Source of the DNA: Jaapia argillacea MUCL 33604
Taxonomy: Eukaryota; Basidiomycota; Agaricomycetes; Jaapiales; Jaapiaceae
DNA: 64,000 nucleotides
Assembly (NCBI GenBank): GCA_000697665.1
Contig: KL197760.1
Span: 89,427-153,426, forward strand
Reading direction: 5' to 3'
Part shown: piece by piece, positions 33,356 to 45,245 of the stretch
Layout of the letters: each line of letters begins with the position of its first letter
How positions within the stretch are numbered: the stretch's first letter is position 1
Notes under the pieces: model-generated
The model's database searches: none
Told to the model about the DNA's origin: nothing
What the model saw: only the letters and a program-made list of their open reading frames with translations
Program-made: the position numbers and the translations under genes

Positions 33356-34297
33356 GACACCTGCCACTTGGCGGGTGTCCTGGAATAAAATATATCATTC
33401 ATAAGTCTCTGTGTGACATGCGTAAAATTTAGGATGGTACAGAGATGCAACCCATTGACCATCCCAGCAATTTTTATGAGGCAGCACTGGAAGGGCTGGG
33501 CACTAATTGACGGACGCGGAAATTGGACCAATCAGCGGACACCCGCCAATTGGCGGGTGACCTAAACGAGATATCATTTATGCCTCTGTGCGTGACATGC
33601 GTAAAAATTGGGACGCTACAGAGATGCGACCCATTGACCATGCTTACGGATTATATGACACAAGACCGTCGTATGTCGCATCCCGAACGTACGATACTGA
33701 AGGACTAAACCCTACTTGACGGACGCTAAAATGGGGTCGATACAGGGTGCCGTTTCTTGTCCTAGCACGCCAATTACCTGCCTTGGAACAAACTGATTGT
33801 GAAAGCAGGTGAGCGACGTCCAAGTATGATACTGGAACCTGCGAAAGATAACGGGAACTCGCCTGAGCCATGTTTCACAAACCTGGGATGTTGCTGTGTT
33901 CATGTGGCAGCGCACCAATCATTCGAGTCTTGACCTTCAAACTACCCGCAACCCGAATATCCGATACAGAACGAGGCATATGACTTGAATTGACATACGC
34001 AAAGAACGGGCCGATACAGAGTGGCCTTTTTTTGTCCTAGCGCACCAATTTCCGCCATATTCGCAAAGACTCCGTGGGGATACAGATGAATGGCGTCCAA
34101 GTATCCGAAATCTGTGAAATAGGGACGTCATCATCGGATCTCACCCGAGCCACTTGCCAAAAACTTGGGACGCCGTAGGCCAGTTCATACAAGAGCACAC
34201 CCAGTTGACTTGATTTGAGAACCATGAGTCGTGTCTCCGATACTGAATGCAGGACGTGTACTTGTATTGACAGGCGGAAAATTCGAGTCGATACAGA
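33356..34297 (+). repeat. Degenerate array of U6 snRNA 5'-segment copies
   Basis: Five copies of the U6 text TGACATACGTAAAAATTGG plus AACGATACAGAG occur at about 33413-33444, 33592-33623, 33717-33747, 33991-34021 and 34268-34297, all on the U6 strand and upstream of it. Copies 3-5 are spaced about 275 bp and share further downstream text (TTTTTGTCCTAGC). Copies 1 and 2 share ATGC(A/G)ACCCATTGACCAT. None continues into the AGCATGGCCCCTGC part of U6. Confidence 0.75.
33540..33559. repeat. Perfect 20-bp palindrome upstream of U6 fragment 2
   Basis: CACCCGCCAATTGGCGGGTG equals its own reverse complement. A near copy (33356-33379, with a few mismatches) stands at the same distance before fragment 1. 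Confidence 0.85.
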
Positions 34298-35220
34298 GTG
34301 CCGCCTCTTGCCGCCGTGCGAAAATTGCCGCTGACTTGCCTTGATCGCGAAGGCAGCCGAGTCGTATGCCGAGGACCATCCTCTGGAGGATTGACCGTGG
34401 GCATGCTGTTAGGATAGGAAGCAAGGGTAAATAGGGTTGACGAAGCCAGCAATCGAGACGGTAGTGGTTTCAAGGCGCATCTTGTAGAAATCGGGATCAG
34501 GCGGTGACGAGCGCGCTAACTAGCGCGAAATACAAACGTAGTGCGTGTACTTTCGGGGAGCCCAATAGAGGAATGTAACCGGATTGTCTCAAGGCAGAGG
34601 AAATCCAGGTGATTGAAGAGGTTGTTAGGCTTGCAGCTCGTCTAGATTGAATTCGGGCAGATTGACCACGTCATGGTCACATTCCACGGCGACATCGTAC
34701 CCCGAAGTTTTGGAACGTGTACACGAGAAGGTAACGCCGTCAGATAACAAGAATGTATGGAGATACATGACATAGTCCTCAAAGATACGACTGGAGATTC
34801 GAGGATGGTTGTTAAAACCGGGACTGGTGATACCAGCTCATCCATGATGAGATTCGGACGGGGAATTTGTAGCCATGTATTTCGGAACTTTGTGGAGGGT
34901 GCAGGTACAGAGCAAATGTTGGCAGAGAAAGTCAAGACGTCGACAGAGGGACATGGCCTGTGACCTTGCGTTGACAGGTGGTTCGATTGTCGGACAATGC
35001 TAGGCAAGACGATACAACTGTAGGATACAATGTAATCTAAGTAGCCTTTCGAAGGGTATAGCAGGGTATAACAAAGATTCCAGAGATGGTAGACACTAGA
35101 CCAAGCGACTCCAGCGAACAAGTCCGTCAAAGCGCCGGCAACTGCCGAATGGCCTCTCCCCGCGACTCCAGCAATACTCGCTCGTTCGTTCGAGTCCCCG
35201 CTAGATTTCCTACTACTTAT

Positions 35221-35244
35221 GTCCCCTTCGGGGTGACATACGTA

Positions 35245-35275
<31 letters not shown>

Positions 35276-35310
35276 GGCCCCTGCACAAGGATGACACGCT
35301 TCTCCAGAGT
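35221..35310 (+). ncRNA. U6 spliceosomal snRNA
   Basis: GTCCCCTTCGGGG forms the 5' stem-loop. It is followed by AATTGGAACGATACAGAGAA (with the ACAGAGA box), GATTAGCATGGCCCCTGCAC (with AGC) and AAGGATGACACG, the most conserved parts of U6. The catalytic core is uninterrupted by introns. The 3' end is not certain: a TTTT occurs only at about 35340. U6 is transcribed by RNA polymerase III and forms the spliceosome catalytic centre with U2. Confidence 0.93.
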
Positions 35311-35633
35311 GGAAGACCTACGGGTCTCAATATTTATGCATTTTGCCACCATTTTCCCGGAAATTAACACACTGACACTTTTCCTCCAACTTAGAAGTGC
35401 CAGCAGTTGGCGCTAGCCAAATCGGTGGGCTCCTCTGATACTCATGAGCAAGGTTTGCCAAACAGAATTGTCCCTTGGTGCGACTACCAGGGATATGTCT
35501 CTGTCTTTTTGAACTCAAGCCATTAAAGTAGATGGAGTGGAGACGATCTAGCAATAAAGAGTCGACGAATACAAAATTTGTTTTTCCTCTGATGCCCGTC
35601 AAAGCTTACACGACGCACGTTGACTGAGATATG

Positions 35634-36809
35634 TCAATGGACGCCATTGACAACCTCACTCGACCCATTAACCCCATTAACAGCCCCATTCCCATTCCCT
35701 CTCACTCCCTCAACTCCCTCAAAATCCCCAATCACCCTCCTCCACTCCATCAACATCTCAACACTAACCATCCTCAACCCCCACCTATCCGCAAACCTCC
35801 TACACTCATCCCTCCTCATCATACTGCCCTCCTCATTATCATTAACCAATTCGCACAACAGACCTGCGCGTTCTGGGGTGCCGGAGAGACGACAGAGGTC
35901 AATGGCTGATTCGGTGTGGCCTGGGCGGGCGAGGGTATAGCCTGGTCGGGCGCGGAGGGGGACTAGATGGCCTGGGCGGGTGAAGTCGGTTGGGAGGGTT
36001 GTGGGGGAGGAGAGGGAGCGGGCTGTTAGGGCTCTGTCGTGTGCTGAGATGCCGGTCGTGGTACCTGGAATTTGAACGAGACGAACATGAGACGGAGTGG
36101 ATGAGATGGACGTGAGAGGGGAGGGTGGCAAGGAGGAAATGACGTACCGTATTTGTAGTCCACTGTTACAGTATAGGCTGTCCGGTGTCGATCTTGGTTT
36201 TGAGGAAACATCATTGGAATTTCTAGTTCGTCGAGTCGTTCGCCCGGTAGTGATATACATATGTATCCGCTATGGAAATTGTTAGGGTTTGGTGACTTCC
36301 TTGAGAGATCCGCAACCAGAAAGGTTATAACGCAGTAAAATGGCAGGATCGAGGGTCTATGGTCTGTCACGAACACCATCATCGCGGCATAAACCCACAC
36401 GTCGCACCCTCCGTATGTTAACCTCGAGACAATCGCAAGACATGGATTTCCCACCCAAGGCACATAAATCAGAGTCGAAAACTAACCTGGTGTGCTTGAT
36501 CATCCAAGCCATTTTCTCTGTCGTACATTCGCTTGCGGCAATGATAAGATCACCTTCGTTCTCTCTTCCTTCGTCATCCATCACGACTAAAAATTCGCCC
36601 CGGCCAAAAGCCGCTAAAGCCTCCTCCATTGAGTCAAAGGCAAAGACATCTCTTTTTGGAGGGTTCTGCACTTCCGTAGGTTGCCAGCGAGTAGGAGAAT
36701 TAGCCATGCTAGATTGTGAGAGGGATACAGATGGGGATTGTACAGCTGGTTTCTTGAAAGGAGCAGATGGTGACAGCGGGGAAGATGATGCGAGAGCGAC
36801 AGGTGCCAT
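35634..36809 (-). CDS. RIB3: 3,4-dihydroxy-2-butanone 4-phosphate synthase (riboflavin biosynthesis)
   Basis: Three exons on the reverse strand from ATG 36809. Exon 1 has [20 protein letters not shown] then [15 protein letters not shown], the acidic substrate/metal site. Exon 2 reads [19 protein letters not shown] and [13 protein letters not shown]. Exon 3 reads [36 protein letters not shown] and [13 protein letters not shown], and ends after a short Asn/Gly/Val-rich tail at 35634. The enzyme converts ribulose 5-phosphate to the four-carbon riboflavin precursor. All catalytic motifs are present. The first 35 residues are Ser/Pro-rich and could be a longer N-terminus than usual; MANSPTRW offers an alternative start. 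Confidence 0.93.
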
Positions 36810-37445
36810 GAGAAAGTACGTGTAAGACGGAGAAACAAGTGATCCTCTGCGGTTTTAAGGGATACAGACGAGCGTAGGGTGCGATTGGGATAGTAAAAGT
36901 GATTGCGTAGTGATTTTCAAGATGGATATATACATGAATTTCTGACCCACAAGAATCCAGACGATTACGAATGAAGCGGGAGTCATGGAGTTGTAAAGCC
37001 GGAAATAGCACGTGGAAATAACCTCATCGGGCTCGGAGCTTTCTGGAGCAGCCCGAGACGACATTTGACGCAAAGCTTGACTGGCGCTGAATCCGAATAC
37101 CGCGAGTGCTGAATATACGCTGTCCCTGACCCATAAATAATATGCACGAAACGTCGGAAAGCACCAACGTTTGCGGTACGTGTATTAGCGGCATGCCTTG
37201 AAAAGCGCCTTAGCATGTCCGAAATCGGCAACTGTCGGATTGAATCCACGCCGGCCCGAGCCGAACATAGACAAAAATTGAGCGAAGTTGAGTCGGACAT
37301 CACCCACTCCTTGCCAGCTGCTTGCTCCCAGGTCGAGCCGTCGTCGCCCCACACTTTTATTTGCTTCTGGACAGGATAGCCAGCAAAGCTTTCCTCGTAG
37401 AACGCCCTTCTTAGAGCTTTACTTCTCAGATTTTAATAGTTTGCA
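36810..37445. promoter_or_regulatory. Divergent promoter region RIB3 / phosphate carrier
   Basis: 636 bp between divergent starts of two core genes. No convincing coding sequence; no specific control site could be named. Confidence 0.45.
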
Positions 37446-38794
37446 ATGACGACGACTCCCTACTCTGGAAAGTGGGATGCCAGGTAATCATCTTTTTGCA
37501 CGTATCTGGCATTCGGAATCCTTATCCCTTCGTTTTGGACAGGTACCTTGGCCCCGTTCCCCATGACGCTTCCTACTACTCCAAGTGCATGCTCGGTGGT
37601 GTCTTGGCTTGTGGCCTGACACACGCTGGTATCACCCCCCTCGATGTCACAAAATGTAACATGCAGGTGTGTACTGTTTCCAGATAGTGTGCTTCGGGTC
37701 CCATTGGTGTCGCGGCCACCGGGTTTGTGGGGACAGGCGTTTGGGACGGCGTCGCATCAAATCGTCGAACTTGGGGATTCCTCATCGATGTTCCGCGTCT
37801 CTCCGAGATACAGAACCAGAAATAGCCGCATATACTCCCCACTCACCATCGCCTCTCATTTCTCGTCATCTCACTGATCACCGCCCATTTTTCAGGTGAA
37901 CCCCGCCAAATACAAGGGTCTCGTCTCCGGTATCTCTACCCTCGTCCGAGAGGAGGGTGCCAATGGAATCTGGAAAGGTTTCGGCCCCACCTTCGTCGGT
38001 TACTCCCTCCAGGGAATGTTCAAGTACGGTCTCTACGAAATCTTCAAGGATACCTACATGAACCTCGCCGGAGAGGAAGCCGCCGAAAAGTACAAGCCCA
38101 TCATTTGGTTGGCTGGTTCCGCTTCCGCAGAATTCTTTGCGGATATCGCCCTTTGCCCGCTTGAGATGACCAAGGTCAAGATCCAAACCAGCGCTGCGGG
38201 TACTTTCCCCACACCTTTCGGTGCTGCGTTGAAGGAGATGTCGAGGTTGAAGGCTGAGACGAGGTATCCTTTCGGTTCATTGGTTCCTCTCTGGTCGCGA
38301 CAGGTCAGAAAACCCCTTCTTTGTTCACTGACTCGCGCCTGACGTCTTATCGTTACCCAAGATCCCCTACACCATGGCCAAATTCTTCTTCTTCGAGGGT
38401 ATCGTCAAGATGTTCTACACACACGTCTTCACCGAGCCCAAAGAGAGCTACTCCAAAGGCACCCAACTCGGCGTCACATTCGCTTCCGGTTACCTCGCCG
38501 GTGTCATTTGCGCTATCGTTTCTCATCCTGCTGATACTCTCGTTTCGCTTATGGGCAAACCTGGTAACAAGGGCAAGGGCGTCGGACAGATTGCTTCTGA
38601 GACTGGGTTCACGACTTTGGCTACTAAGGGATTGGGAACTCGTATTATCATGATTGGTGAGTGTTTTCTTTTTTACTTTTTGGGTTACGTGTAGATGCTG
38701 ATGGTGGGCGATAGGTACTTTGACTGGCTTCCAATGGTGGATCTATGATACTTTCAAGAGCTCCATGGGCATGGGCACGACCGGTGGCAAGTAA
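37446..38794 (+). CDS. MIR1: Mitochondrial phosphate carrier
   Basis: ATG at 37446 (MTTTPYSGKWDAR), donor at 37484, then YLGPVPHDASYYSKCMLGGV with the first carrier signature region (AGITPLDVTKCNMQ). After an intron, NPAKYKGLVSGISTLVREEG and GIWKGFGPTFVGYSLQGMFK. The second repeat has ADIALCPLEMTKVKIQTS. The third has IVSHPADTLVSLMGK and GTRIIMIGTLTGFQWWIYD, ending at 38794. The P-L-D/E-x-x-K signatures and GFGPT-x-x-GY-x-x-Q-G are those of the phosphate carrier, which imports phosphate for ATP synthesis across the inner membrane. Intact. Confidence 0.93.
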
Positions 38795-39747
38795 ACGTCG
38801 ACAAAATGTTATATACACATAGAGGTGAGGTCATCATCACCACTCCCATCGTCTTGGAACCATCATTGATTGTTGTCTTTGGTTGGTAGTACAGTATGGG
38901 AAATGGACAGTTTGTGTACCTACGACTTGTTGACGACGACGAACCACACAGTCATTCTGCTTCGTTTCCTTTTTTCCTTGATCCGCTATTATCCGTAGCT
39001 TATCTTCGAGTGCGTTACTTATCTGCGCTGTCCATATTTTCTGTTGTTGGTATGGTCGCGGAGGAGCGGTGGGGTGCCAATAGAAATTTACGATACCTCG
39101 CGGGAACGAACGTTGTTACGTCATTGTGCAACGTGTGCAGACTTGTGATTTGGCAGGCATTCATCGATATCTCACGGCCGATGAGTCGTAAATTGTTCTC
39201 TTCTGCCACACTATCTATCTATCTTGATAGTCTCCTTAGTGAAAGCATTTAAAGGTTCAAGTTGAATTTGTTCGTCGTACATGCCTCGCCCACGAAGTTC
39301 GAAGCTTCATTGCATGAGCTGTGCTCCTCACGACTGCAGACGAACCTACGGAGGCTTTGACTTGTAATCAAGAGACCCCTCTTTCTGACGACATTGCTTT
39401 GACCCGAGATGGTTACCACAAGTACTTGCTCTGGCCCTCCGCTTTGGTGGAGCACGATGTTGGTCTCTCAGCCCACAAGTCCCTTTGTTCACTTCCTGTG
39501 AATTGCCACCATGAACGAAGGAACGGCCACGGACCACCGTTTTGTGGTCCACAACCCAAAGCCCACAATCACACACCCGCTGTGAGTTATTCCTCGCTTT
39601 GCCAGGGATCCTTTCATAAGGTCTACTTCGATGTATTTCTCCCTCATCCTCACGACGTCCTATTACACCCTCATTATCCCATACCTTTTTAATACTAATC
39701 TCCTGACCTTCATCCACCCCTCCTCACCTCCTAATAATTCTATCTCA
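38795..39747. other. Intergenic
   Basis: No gene recognised on either strand. Confidence 0.4.
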
Positions 39748-40325
39748 ATGGCTCGGGATAAGACCCGCTTGTACTTGACGCTCAACCACCGTCATTTCGT
39801 TGAAGGTGCATTAGTTTCCTCTCTCCATTTTATGTGTCTGACCTCTGCATTCCAGGGTTTCATTGGAGCATAATCTTGGCTCCCAAAGATCCCAGACGAG
39901 GATCCGCTGAATCTTTCGACGAGCGCAACGATTCCATCCGCTGGGACCTAACCAACGAACTACCTAACGGAAGCCGTGGTATCTGTCCATGGTGGATCCG
40001 CAAAAGCGATGTGAACCAACGCCGCAGTATCTCCCTCATCGCTCGTATCCTCATTGGCAAATTCGACGAATTCCAAAATATAATATATTACCTCGATAAC
40101 GCCTTCTTCTCCGTCCCTGCCTCGGTCGCGAATTGTAAGACTTGGGCTTTACGAGCGGTGTCAGTTTTGGTGCATCAGAGGATTGTGGCTTTGAGAGTGC
40201 CGAGTATCTGGGAGCTGGAGCAGCATGGCGAGAACTTTGGGAGGTCAGTGATGAGGAGGATTGAGAGGAGGGAGGTGTCTATTAGTGAGACGGAGGATAT
40301 CCCTGTTCTGGATTTGCGTTGGTGA
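39748..40325 (+). CDS. Small uncharacterised protein with H..NC motif
   Basis: Two exons: 39748-39805 (MARDKTRLYLTLNHRHFVE) and 39856-40325, joined at GT..AG with frame kept (VEGFHWSIILAPKD). About 175 aa. The pattern GFHWSIILAPK near residue 22 and ANCKTWALRAVSVLVHQ near residue 118 resembles basidiomycete proteins of unknown function. It also resembles papain-like folds, where such His and Cys are catalytic. The catalytic role is an inference. Soluble, no signal peptide. Confidence 0.65.
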
Positions 40326-40606
40326 TTCGTTTCATCACATCTCATTGACCTTTTAAAGTTGTATCGATAGTTATATATTTGCGTCATACCTTAAGTTACT
40401 GTCTCGATATCCCCCTTCCTCTTGTAGATTTTGTATGTATATTCTTCAGCCCGTATAGACTCGCATTGATCGATTGGTGACCGCAGGAGAGGATCGTCCG
40501 AACAAAAAAGTTATTGGAGCTGGCCAAAGAAAACAAGATGGTATATAAGGTCGTACTGGTACATAATACAAAGTCCAAGATCTATCAACGGGTATACAAG
40601 CTACAA

Positions 40607-42473
40607 TCACCACCGCCGTGACGATAGCATATCAAAGAACGCATCGACCGCCCGTCCTGGGGAATTCGGTCGTTGAGGTTGGTTCGCAGGAAGTTGCAAG
40701 AACATGGGCGGAGGTGGCGGGGGACCTTGGTGACCACCCTGGTAACCCTGGTAGGAGTGAGATGCAGGCGCAAACGTCGGTGATGGTTGTGGATGAGGCA
40801 TTTGAGGAGGAGGGGCGGCGTAGATCGATGGGTTGTTGATTTGAGCAGGGGACGGTGATGGTTGGTACGGATGGACTTCGTGGGAATGGACGTGCGGAGT
40901 GTGAGGACGATTTTTGTGATTTGGCGATGGCGGTCTAGGGCGGGAGTTCAGGGCTGGTTGAGGGGAGGGACGGGAGGAAGAGGATGGAGTAGTTGATGGC
41001 GATGTTTTCTTGGACAATTTGCTTGGCTCTGGCATTGACGTATCGGTAAAGGTAAATCTTAAGATCCCAAAATAGCTGACCTTTGCGTTCGTCTTTCTTA
41101 GCTTTCTCTTGCTCCTTCTTTGCCTTCTCTCGCTCCTTCTGCTCTTTCTTCTGCCTCTCCTTCTCCTCTTTACTATTCTTCGGAGCCGTCTCCTTGACAT
41201 TGGAACTACCACCGACAATTTTCGGCTGTAACTCCGGCATTGCGATCTTGCTGAGGTGGACCACAAGACTTGTAGGTGGAGCATATTGCTCTTTCCCCTT
41301 GCCTTTAGGTGGATCGTCGAGATTGATGATACGTGGTCCCTTTCGAGTTTCAGGTTTAGTATCGTAAACGACATATTGATGGAGTTCTTGGACGTCTTCC
41401 ATCCCTGGGTATGGTTTTGAACGTGAATATCATTAACCAAGCAGGAAAACATGATTGCGAACCAGATTTATACCATTGCCGCTTCGTCTCCTCAACCACC
41501 TGGAGCACCTTGGGAACCTCGACGGATGATAGTGATCGAATGGTAATGAATAACATCGCTTCATCTTGAAGCAATCTGAAACAATACTGCGCATAGTCTT
41601 TCACGTCATCTTCCTCTTCTATGGCAACTTCGTTGATCTCTCCTCTGATAGCTTGCATCTCTGCTATTCGGTCGGCGCCTGTCTTGGGTGCTGGTCGTGG
41701 AGGAGGTGGAGGGGCCATATCAGAAGGTTCCCTGCTGAAAGTTTGTACGCGAGATACGGGGGTCGCGATAGCAGGAGGAGTCTCAGTTTTAGGAGAATGG
41801 TAGACGTCGTTGGAGTCTTGGAAGGTTAAAAGTGCGGAGAGCAAGACTATTTCGAGCCCTTTGCGATCTTCGATGTCGAATCTGTGGAGATGTCGGTGAA
41901 GTTTCGAAGGTGCAGTGGGATGTTACTCACCGGTTCAGGTTATAGTCGAGTAACTGGACTGTGGATGTCTTTATCCGACCTGCAGGCTCCTTCGTGACTG
42001 CAACTAACACGGCGGGATCGGGCTTTCGGATCAGATAGCACTCTTCTCTTCTCCATTCAAACTCGTGCCTACGATTCGGTGAATCAGAGCAATCTTCGGA
42101 AACTGAAGACTTGGATCACTCACTCCTCCCACTTGAAACTCCATCGAAACGAGAGAGTGCCAGTGTACTTCATCTCTATCGCAAGAGTAGGGTTGAAAAG
42201 CTCTATGGTCTTGGCTTTGCTGGTTGCACTAGGCGCCGTCACAGACGCCAGTAAGGATTCCGACAAGGGCTCTTGATGCAAAGCAGTCAGTGGGCGTAAT
42301 GGTTGATACCTGAGATTCGCAAACTCACCATAGACATTGATCTTATATACCGGTCCCGGAACTCTCTCCTTCCGATAGTGAGCTGTACCATTGGTATCGA
42401 CCAGATCAAGTATGTGAGGATTGTCGGGACTTTGAGTGAAGACCAGCGTGAACAGGTTCTGATCGAGACTCAT
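40607..42473 (-). CDS. Conserved basidiomycete protein, Tubby/LOR-like N-terminal region
   Basis: ATG at 42473 (MSLDQNLFTLVFTQSPDNPH). The first 200 residues, over several exons, look like a beta-rich LOR/Tubby-C fold (HYRKERVPGPVYKINVYG, GTLSFRWSFKWEEHEFEWRR, CYLIRKPDPAVLVAVTKEP). This assignment is tentative. Then come LQLLDYN-like and LEIVLLSALLTFQDSNDVYH, and a Pro-rich linker (MAPPPPPRPAPKTGADRIAE). An ELHQYVVYDT block is followed by a Lys/Glu-rich helix (KERQKKEQKEREKAKKEQEK). The last exon (ending 40607) is Pro/His-rich and closes AVDAFFDMLSSRRW. No lesion seen. Function unknown. Confidence 0.7.
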
Positions 42474-43698
42474 TGGGAGGAATCAGACACGAAGCGGGGA
42501 GCTTTGCGGGGGGTAACTGATGTAGAGAGGTGTCTTCAGTTATTATGAGGGATATTGAAGTGATCGCAGTCAGCATAGCTGTGCTTTTGACGAATGTGCC
42601 CCGAGCTTCATTTTGAAGGCCGTGGCAGCAAACGCGTGGGGTCCAGTCCCAGATCAGTTCCCGCGTCCTCAGGCTAGTGCTGTTTCCAGCTTTGGCGGCT
42701 TTACCCTGGCGCTCAGCTGCTGGGTCGCTCTTCGACAGCTTAAGACCGACTAGTATCGTCTTTATGCTGCCTGCAACGCCCATTCTTGTTTGAAACTCGA
42801 ACGACCCTCCGGCGGGTCTGGAGTCCAACCGGGGTTTGTGCGAGTTTCCCTCACTTCTGCTATCTGGATTCTGCTTGACGCAGTGGTCTATGGCGGTGTT
42901 CCCTCCGGAGTGTCCCCTCTTCTTTAACTGAGATTGCGAGCCTGATACGATCTCTGGTTCCTTTATTTTCGTCCTACAATCAAGCATCCTTGCTCATTGC
43001 TTTCTCAATCAAATCGAGTGTGGGCGCTCTGAAAATGACACCCATCTCTGAAGCTTGGCATCCTTGTCTGTCTCTAAGTATCTTGCTCCCTGTCATGTCT
43101 GTTTCGTGGAGGGCGTAACGGATGAGGCATCAGCTCCATTCAGAAGGCTCTATACCTGTAACCTTCGTCTTTGGTCGGTTGGAACAGTGGTACCCAGTGG
43201 GGTTTCCGATATGGCCCGATTCTCCGGTACGTTTCCAGTTATGAGGTGAGAGAACTTCCCGTTATGCAAAGGGGACCCTTATTCCCATGATTCCGCGCCG
43301 AAGCACCTCCCCCGTCATACCCTCCCGCCACCTGGGCTGCTTCAAGTTGAGCTCGATGGAATACTTGTACCGGGTGATCCCATGATATCCTTGCTTCCCT
43401 ACCTTTGCACATTGTTTGAGATCTCATGCTTCCACGGTCATGCTTCCATCTTGCTTCTCAGACTTCTATCTTGCCCCAGACTGCTATCCAATTCCACAAA
43501 CTTTGCCATTGGTTCATTCTATGACATTCCATCAGCATCTATTTTCCCAGGGTCTCAGGATATAAGGTGCCCAGATACTCATGTATTTCCTTCATTTGTT
43601 CCCCCGAAATCAGAAAGGAGCTGGGTTCTCCAACTTTATTCACTCCTCACCATTGCTAACATTCTGATAACGGTTTTGACTTCAAACAACCCATTGCC
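42474..43698. other. Intergenic
   Basis: A 193-codon reverse frame (42406-42987) overlaps the neighbouring gene start and shows no known domain; I do not count it as a gene. The right end should hold the promoter of PIL1-like paralog 3. Confidence 0.4.
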
Positions 43699-45055
43699 AT
43701 GAATTTCCAAGGAGAGACAACACATACTCTTCAAGATATTTGTGCAGCATTTAAAGAAATCCAAGAATTGTAAGCAGTTCCTCAGACATCTCCCAGTGTA
43801 TAATCTGGCTTAACTTTTGCTGGCACTATGGTATAGACAACAGAATCTCAGTCAGGCATATGGCAAACTGTTTCGTGCCTTCATGCAATGGGGATTGAAA
43901 GAGGATCCTGAACTTTGGGTGAGTTTCAGTCATATAGCATTCTTTATCTGGTTTTGATTCATTGCAAAATTCACTTCAGCCTCTACTCAGCCTCCTTTCA
44001 AGCTGGTCTACCTACATAACCCAAATGGATCCCAATGTGGATGATAAATTTCAGCAACATATTATCAACATTCGACGGCGAGAGTGCAATATAATCGAAC
44101 TACAATCCTGCATGATTAGGACTGCCTCCAACATTGGGAATACTTGCAGTCTGGGAGTCAATCAAGTGTATGCGCAATGCAGAGAGGTCAACAGCTTGTT
44201 AGGTACGATGAGGAACACCAATACTAAACTTCACGCTCAAGGAAGAGAACTTCGCGCTGCTCAGGAAGATTTTGTTCAGTTTTGGGTTGATATATGCGCT
44301 AAGCGCGAGTACAAACCCGCTAAGCAGACACCGGTCAGTTCCTCATCAAGTCATCGCAGTGCATCCATCTGTTTGCTCACCGTTGGGCTTCTTACGACCA
44401 ACAGAGCACGTCCGCGACAGTGCGGGAGCGATCACTGCAGAAGCCCATTTCAAGGAGTAAACGAAGGGTCCTCAACTCACCACCGCCGGCCAGAGAAGCT
44501 CCGGTACCACCAACTCGTCAAAGAACGACACCTGAAGGTTACGCGAAAATGAACCGTCGTGGATCGGTTCAACCCCAAGTTGGAACAGCACGTCTTCACA
44601 ATCATATCCTGGATGACCTCCGGGATCGCGTCGATGAAGCCTCATCGGCAAAGTTCGAGGACTCGCCCATCGGACCTACCTTACCAACTCCCCCTTCACA
44701 TGCCAATCCAGTCCCAACTCCATACGATCCACCTCCAACTCCAAATCAGGATCGATCACGTCTTGTCCGCACCATCGACAACGAGAAAACCGTGAATAGC
44801 GACCGGAGGGATGCACCGAACGACTCTGACTCACCAAAGGAGTCAACTAAGCCATCGATCTTGGGATTGACAAGGCAGGACAAGGCAGGGGGGTCGAGGA
44901 TGTCGCACGGGTCCCAGACTTCAGATCAATCGGATCGGTCGGATGTAACCCGCATCTCATATGGGATAGCGGGTAGGTGGGAGCAGGGTGGATCAGTTAA
45001 CGCTGTGTACGGGGATATCAGAGGCGAGTGGGAACTCGGGCGCAGGACTCCATGA
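43699..45055 (+). CDS. PIL1/eisosome-like coiled-coil protein, paralog 3
   Basis: ATG at 43699 (MNFQGETTHTLQDICAAFKE), the same first residues as paralog 1. Exon 2 reads QQNLSQAYGKLFRAFMQWGL. Exon 3 reads SLQPLLSLLSSWSTYITQMD, CNIIELQSCMIRTASNIGN and RELRAAQEDFVQFWVDICAK. The last exon (about 44405-45055) is Pro/Thr-rich and ends with SHGSQTSDQSDRSDVTRISY plus a 30-residue extension not found in the others. It is the right-arm counterpart of the two left-arm paralogs, on the opposite strand. Confidence 0.6.
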
Positions 45056-45245
45056 TCACCAATGGTCGAGAAATCCTTCGCTTGATGAATAATGTGGGGG
45101 CCGTATTTGTGTTTTCGTTTTCCTGAGTACTTTTGGTGGAGGGAAATAATACGATGATAAGTTGAAGTTTGAACTCACGGTTGAGTCGCAACATGTGACA
45201 TGTTATTCTGCGTGACTCTCAGATTGCGTCCAACATTCACTGGCT

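Larger units (their letters stand above)
32961..35220. other. Intergenic between TUL1 and U6, with U6 fragments
   Basis: No protein gene recognised in 2.2 kb. The middle holds the U6-like array described separately. The last 900 bp show nothing clear except GTTCGAGTCC at 35188-35197, which looks like a Pol III B box about 24 bp upstream of U6. Confidence 0.5.

Noticed and set aside
33413-34297. Additional complete U6 genes
   Set aside because: Matches stop before the AGC and internal stem-loop region, so they are fragments.
36983-37354. 123-codon reverse frame between RIB3 and the carrier gene
   Set aside because: Lies in the divergent promoter region and has no recognisable features.
42406-42987. 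193-codon reverse frame upstream of the Tubby/LOR-like gene
   Set aside because: No domain, overlaps the true start, and ends in sequence better explained as that gene's first exon.
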